Shown here piece after piece: positions 61,538 through 64,000 of a stretch of DNA of 64,000 nucleotides. The notes under the pieces are model-generated. The model was not told the origin of the DNA and made no database searches. It saw only the letters and a list, made by a program, of their open reading frames with translations. The stretch's first letter is position 1. Each line of letters starts with the position of its first letter. The DNA is taken from positions 1 through 64,000 of the forward strand of contig JABVXU010000072.1 in the NCBI GenBank assembly GCA_013365365.1, in the 5' to 3' direction. Position numbers and translations under genes: made by a program. Source of the stretch: Cruorifilaria tuberocauda. Its lineage: Eukaryota; Nematoda; Chromadorea; Rhabditida; Onchocercidae.

Positions 61538-64000
61538 ATGTGGTCTATCACGATGGGTAAACAGATCGTCGACATAGCTTCACCGCTATCTATACGAGCA
61601 AAGTCGAAACGATGCTTTTCTTCCAAAATGTTCAAGGAGAAGTATGCGAAAGTACAACCGCTCAAAACTCCAACAATGATTGCTATGGATAATTTCGATT
61701 TCTATTATGGACCTGTATATGGCAACGATTGGCCTTCGATACGTTTAGGGCTACTTACACCGAATAAATATTTTGCTGTATTGAATAAATTTTCAAGGCA
61801 AGTTTCCGAAAAAACCGGTCAATTTTCAATCTTGAAGGAATTAAGAATTTTAATGTTGGTTTCTAATTTAATCTTGTTTATTTATTTTGCGTTTTAAGCA
61901 TTTGGTTTACATCAGTTCCGTGCAATTTTTCTTTTTTGTTTGCAGGAAGCGAGAGGAAAATGAGAAATTATTAAAAGATCTTGGTGCATTTAATGTTCTG
62001 GAAAGAGTTGAGCAACGAATTTGTAAGAAACATATCGTTCATGGAAAGGATGAGGAAAAAATACAGCCAGATAATACGTCGAAAAGTGAAGATCCAATAA
62101 GTGCACAAAAGGTTTTTTTTTCCAAAATTTTTTATGTTGTTTGAGACTCTCTGATTTCATTGATTCTCTAATTTCTTACGGTGAAGCATACAAACAAAAT
62201 TTTGCATATTTCGAATGAAGTATTTAATGTTATAGAGTCTCTAAGTAAAACATTCCTTATTGAGGGACTTAATTTTCATTTGAATGAAGGATGAAGGAAT
62301 GCAGAAAAGTGAACTGGAATCTCTATATATGCGTAGTGAAGGAGGGTTGGCACATTTTCGACAATCTGGTGAAATCGCCTCGCTAGAAGAACAAGCGCGT
62401 TTCAAAACTCTGTCATCGAAAAATATCAGTAAAATTAAGTGAGATATTTCTATTGAACTTTGAACTTTGAACATTACTTTTTTTCTATATGTATTTTTTC
62501 TATATTTCTATATATATTTTTTTTCTATTACTTTTTCTATGGATATTTATTATGCTGATTTTTTTTATTAATTTTATTTCACAATATATTAAGTTTATCA
62601 CTTGGATGTTCGTTATCAAATTTTCCACTCGACATCATCAAATTCTGCACTTTAATTTGATCAAAAACAACTCAATCGTTTCAGTATCACTGGTTTCGAA
62701 GCACAATACGTTGAATTACCGACAGAAAATCATACATTTACTTATCCGACTAAACTGGTAATATACTCTTTTCCAAAAGGCGATTTATCTGAGTATCCAC
62801 CTCCTCCAAAAGATGAACTTGGAACTCCAGGTGAAAATTTATTATGTTAAATTTTATTCTTTTCATTTAAGTCTTCTGTTACACATATATATTTTTCCGT
62901 TTTACTTTGCATCTATCTGTATATAGGCAGATATCTGTGAGTTATGCATATTCTAACATATATTATTTGTTTTAGGATGGTGGCTCCTTGATGGTGGCTC
63001 AGTTGCACCTGTTCTAGCTTTAGGTTTAACCAAGGAGTCAAATACCCTGGATATGTGTGCTGCCCCTGGTGGGAAAAGCCTTCTAATTGTGCAAACTGAT
63101 TTGTTGAGTTAGTTATTTGTTTTATTCAATTCATTTAAAGTAGTAAAAACTTCAACTTTTTCGAGAACTATCTATCTGATCATCTTATGCATATTGAAAA
63201 TATCTATAGTTTTCTGAATAATATCATCAACTTTACTGTTTAAATACATTTTGCTTCAAGGTTTATGAAAATTTCTTTGTGGTTTGTTGCATGTATATAA
63301 ATTTTTTTAAAGCAAAGTTGATATGCAACGATAATAAGCAAAGCCGCTTGGGTCAGCTGCATCGAGCATTGGGACAATATATACCTCCAAATTCAGATGT
63401 TGCTGATCGGATAATACTGAAGAGGAAAGATGCATCGCTGTTAGATAGTTGGGATGAATTCAATTTATATGATAGGGTAGGTAACTAACATGTGTTTGTT
63501 ATCGCATTTTGCATTGCATCGAAACTGCTAAAAGAATATATAAGAGCAGTTCTTTTTTTGTATTTTGATTCATTGTAGTTTTAAACCATAAAGTATCATA
63601 ATTATTTGATTTGAAAATGAACGTGATACTATATTTGTGTTAAGGTTCTGGTGGATGTACCATGTACTTCCGATCGTCTTTCGGCAAACAGAGATGATGG
63701 TAATCTATATTCCACTCAGTTGACTGAGCAACGTTTGAATTTGCCGCAAGTGCAAACACGAATGCTTGTGTAAGCTTAAATTAATTCTCATCTTCAAAGT
63801 ATCTTTACTATTTACTTTTTTATATTCAACAACAGACTCGTTATGGATGCGTTATTAAAGTGCAGGTTAACAGCTTCTAGAATTGTCGTGACATTGCGAA
63901 ATAGAAATTCTGGAAAATTTGATCCATATTAAAAGAATGTTATGCTTGTGATATAATTTTTTCAGTAATGCCTTACGATCCGTTAAAGTTGGTGGTTGTA
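61538..64000 (+). CDS. NSUN4: Mitochondrial rRNA cytosine-5 methyltransferase NSUN4 (3' truncated by window)
   Basis: NSUN4 makes m5C in mitochondrial small-subunit rRNA and helps join the ribosomal subunits. Exons: 61538-61797, 61946-62111, 62290-62438, 62685-62830, 62976-63107, 63313-63476, 63645-63769, 63836-63865, 63966 onward; the frame runs in phase to the window end. The N terminus is basic and Ser-rich (IRAKSKRCFSSK), fitting a mitochondrial presequence. NSUN4-type blocks: MDNFDFYYGPVYGNDWPSIR, LLTPNKYFAVLNKFSR, a charged insert, LLDGGSVAPVLALGL, the SAM-binding motif DMCAAPGGKS (about 266-275), LICNDNKQSRLGQL, and motif IV LVDVPCTSDR with the release cysteine. The second catalytic cysteine (TCS motif) lies beyond the window. 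Intron 1 has a GC donor (AG|GCAAGT at 61798) that is required for phase. The product is incomplete here. Confidence 0.92.

Overview
This is eukaryotic nuclear DNA, AT-rich throughout, with many small exons, short U-rich 3' splice sites (mostly TTTTCAG or TTTTTAG) and introns of about 100 bp to several kb. The gene models, the splice-acceptor-like sites just upstream of several start codons (expected for spliced-leader trans-splicing) and the BEL/Pao retroelement remnants point to a parasitic nematode. A filarial (Onchocercidae) worm is my best guess; the species cannot be fixed from sequence alone.

Nine conserved protein-coding genes can be rebuilt exon by exon. From left to right they are VPS26 (+, 2636-5254, retromer), RAD54B-like SNF2 translocase (-, 12649-7593), SHOC2/soc-2 (-, 22506-16112, Ras-MAPK scaffold), DONSON (-, 33842-29619, replication initiation and fork protection), a Patched-related (PTR) RND-type membrane protein (+, 37047-50115), MRPL28 (+, 51611-53545, mitochondrial large ribosomal subunit), TRMT10 (+, 54187-56333, tRNA m1G9/m1A9 methyltransferase), UBE2J1 (-, 60236-58094, ER tail-anchored E2) and NSUN4 (+, 61538 to the window end, mitochondrial rRNA m5C methyltransferase, 3' end cut off). 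A tenth, unrecognised small membrane-protein gene is likely at 27525-28461. Reading frames stay in phase across all proposed introns of VPS26, DONSON, MRPL28, UBE2J1 and NSUN4. RAD54B, SHOC2 and PTR are also in phase but each depends on one weaker splice site or start choice. TRMT10 has one unresolved junction.

Layout: 1-2045 holds decayed BEL/Pao gag sequence, including an inverted duplicate. VPS26 and RAD54B are convergent. RAD54B and SHOC2 lie in the same direction, separated by 3.4 kb that contains a partly triplicated repeat. The 4.8 kb upstream of SHOC2 is AT-rich with microsatellites. DONSON and PTR are divergent over 3.2 kb. The PTR gene spans 13 kb and carries a second BEL/Pao fragment in its second intron. 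MRPL28 and TRMT10 are tandem with about 630 bp between them. UBE2J1 and NSUN4 are divergent over 1.3 kb.

The genes are mostly unrelated housekeeping functions. The right-hand 12 kb does gather three genes for translation (MRPL28, TRMT10, NSUN4), two of them mitoribosomal. I found no novel multi-gene system. The most unusual items are a tRNA-Val-like element inside VPS26, an initiation codon that forms its own tiny exon, a GC-AG intron in NSUN4, DEAQ in place of the usual DEGH in RAD54B, and long homopolymer tracts at the N terminus of SHOC2.
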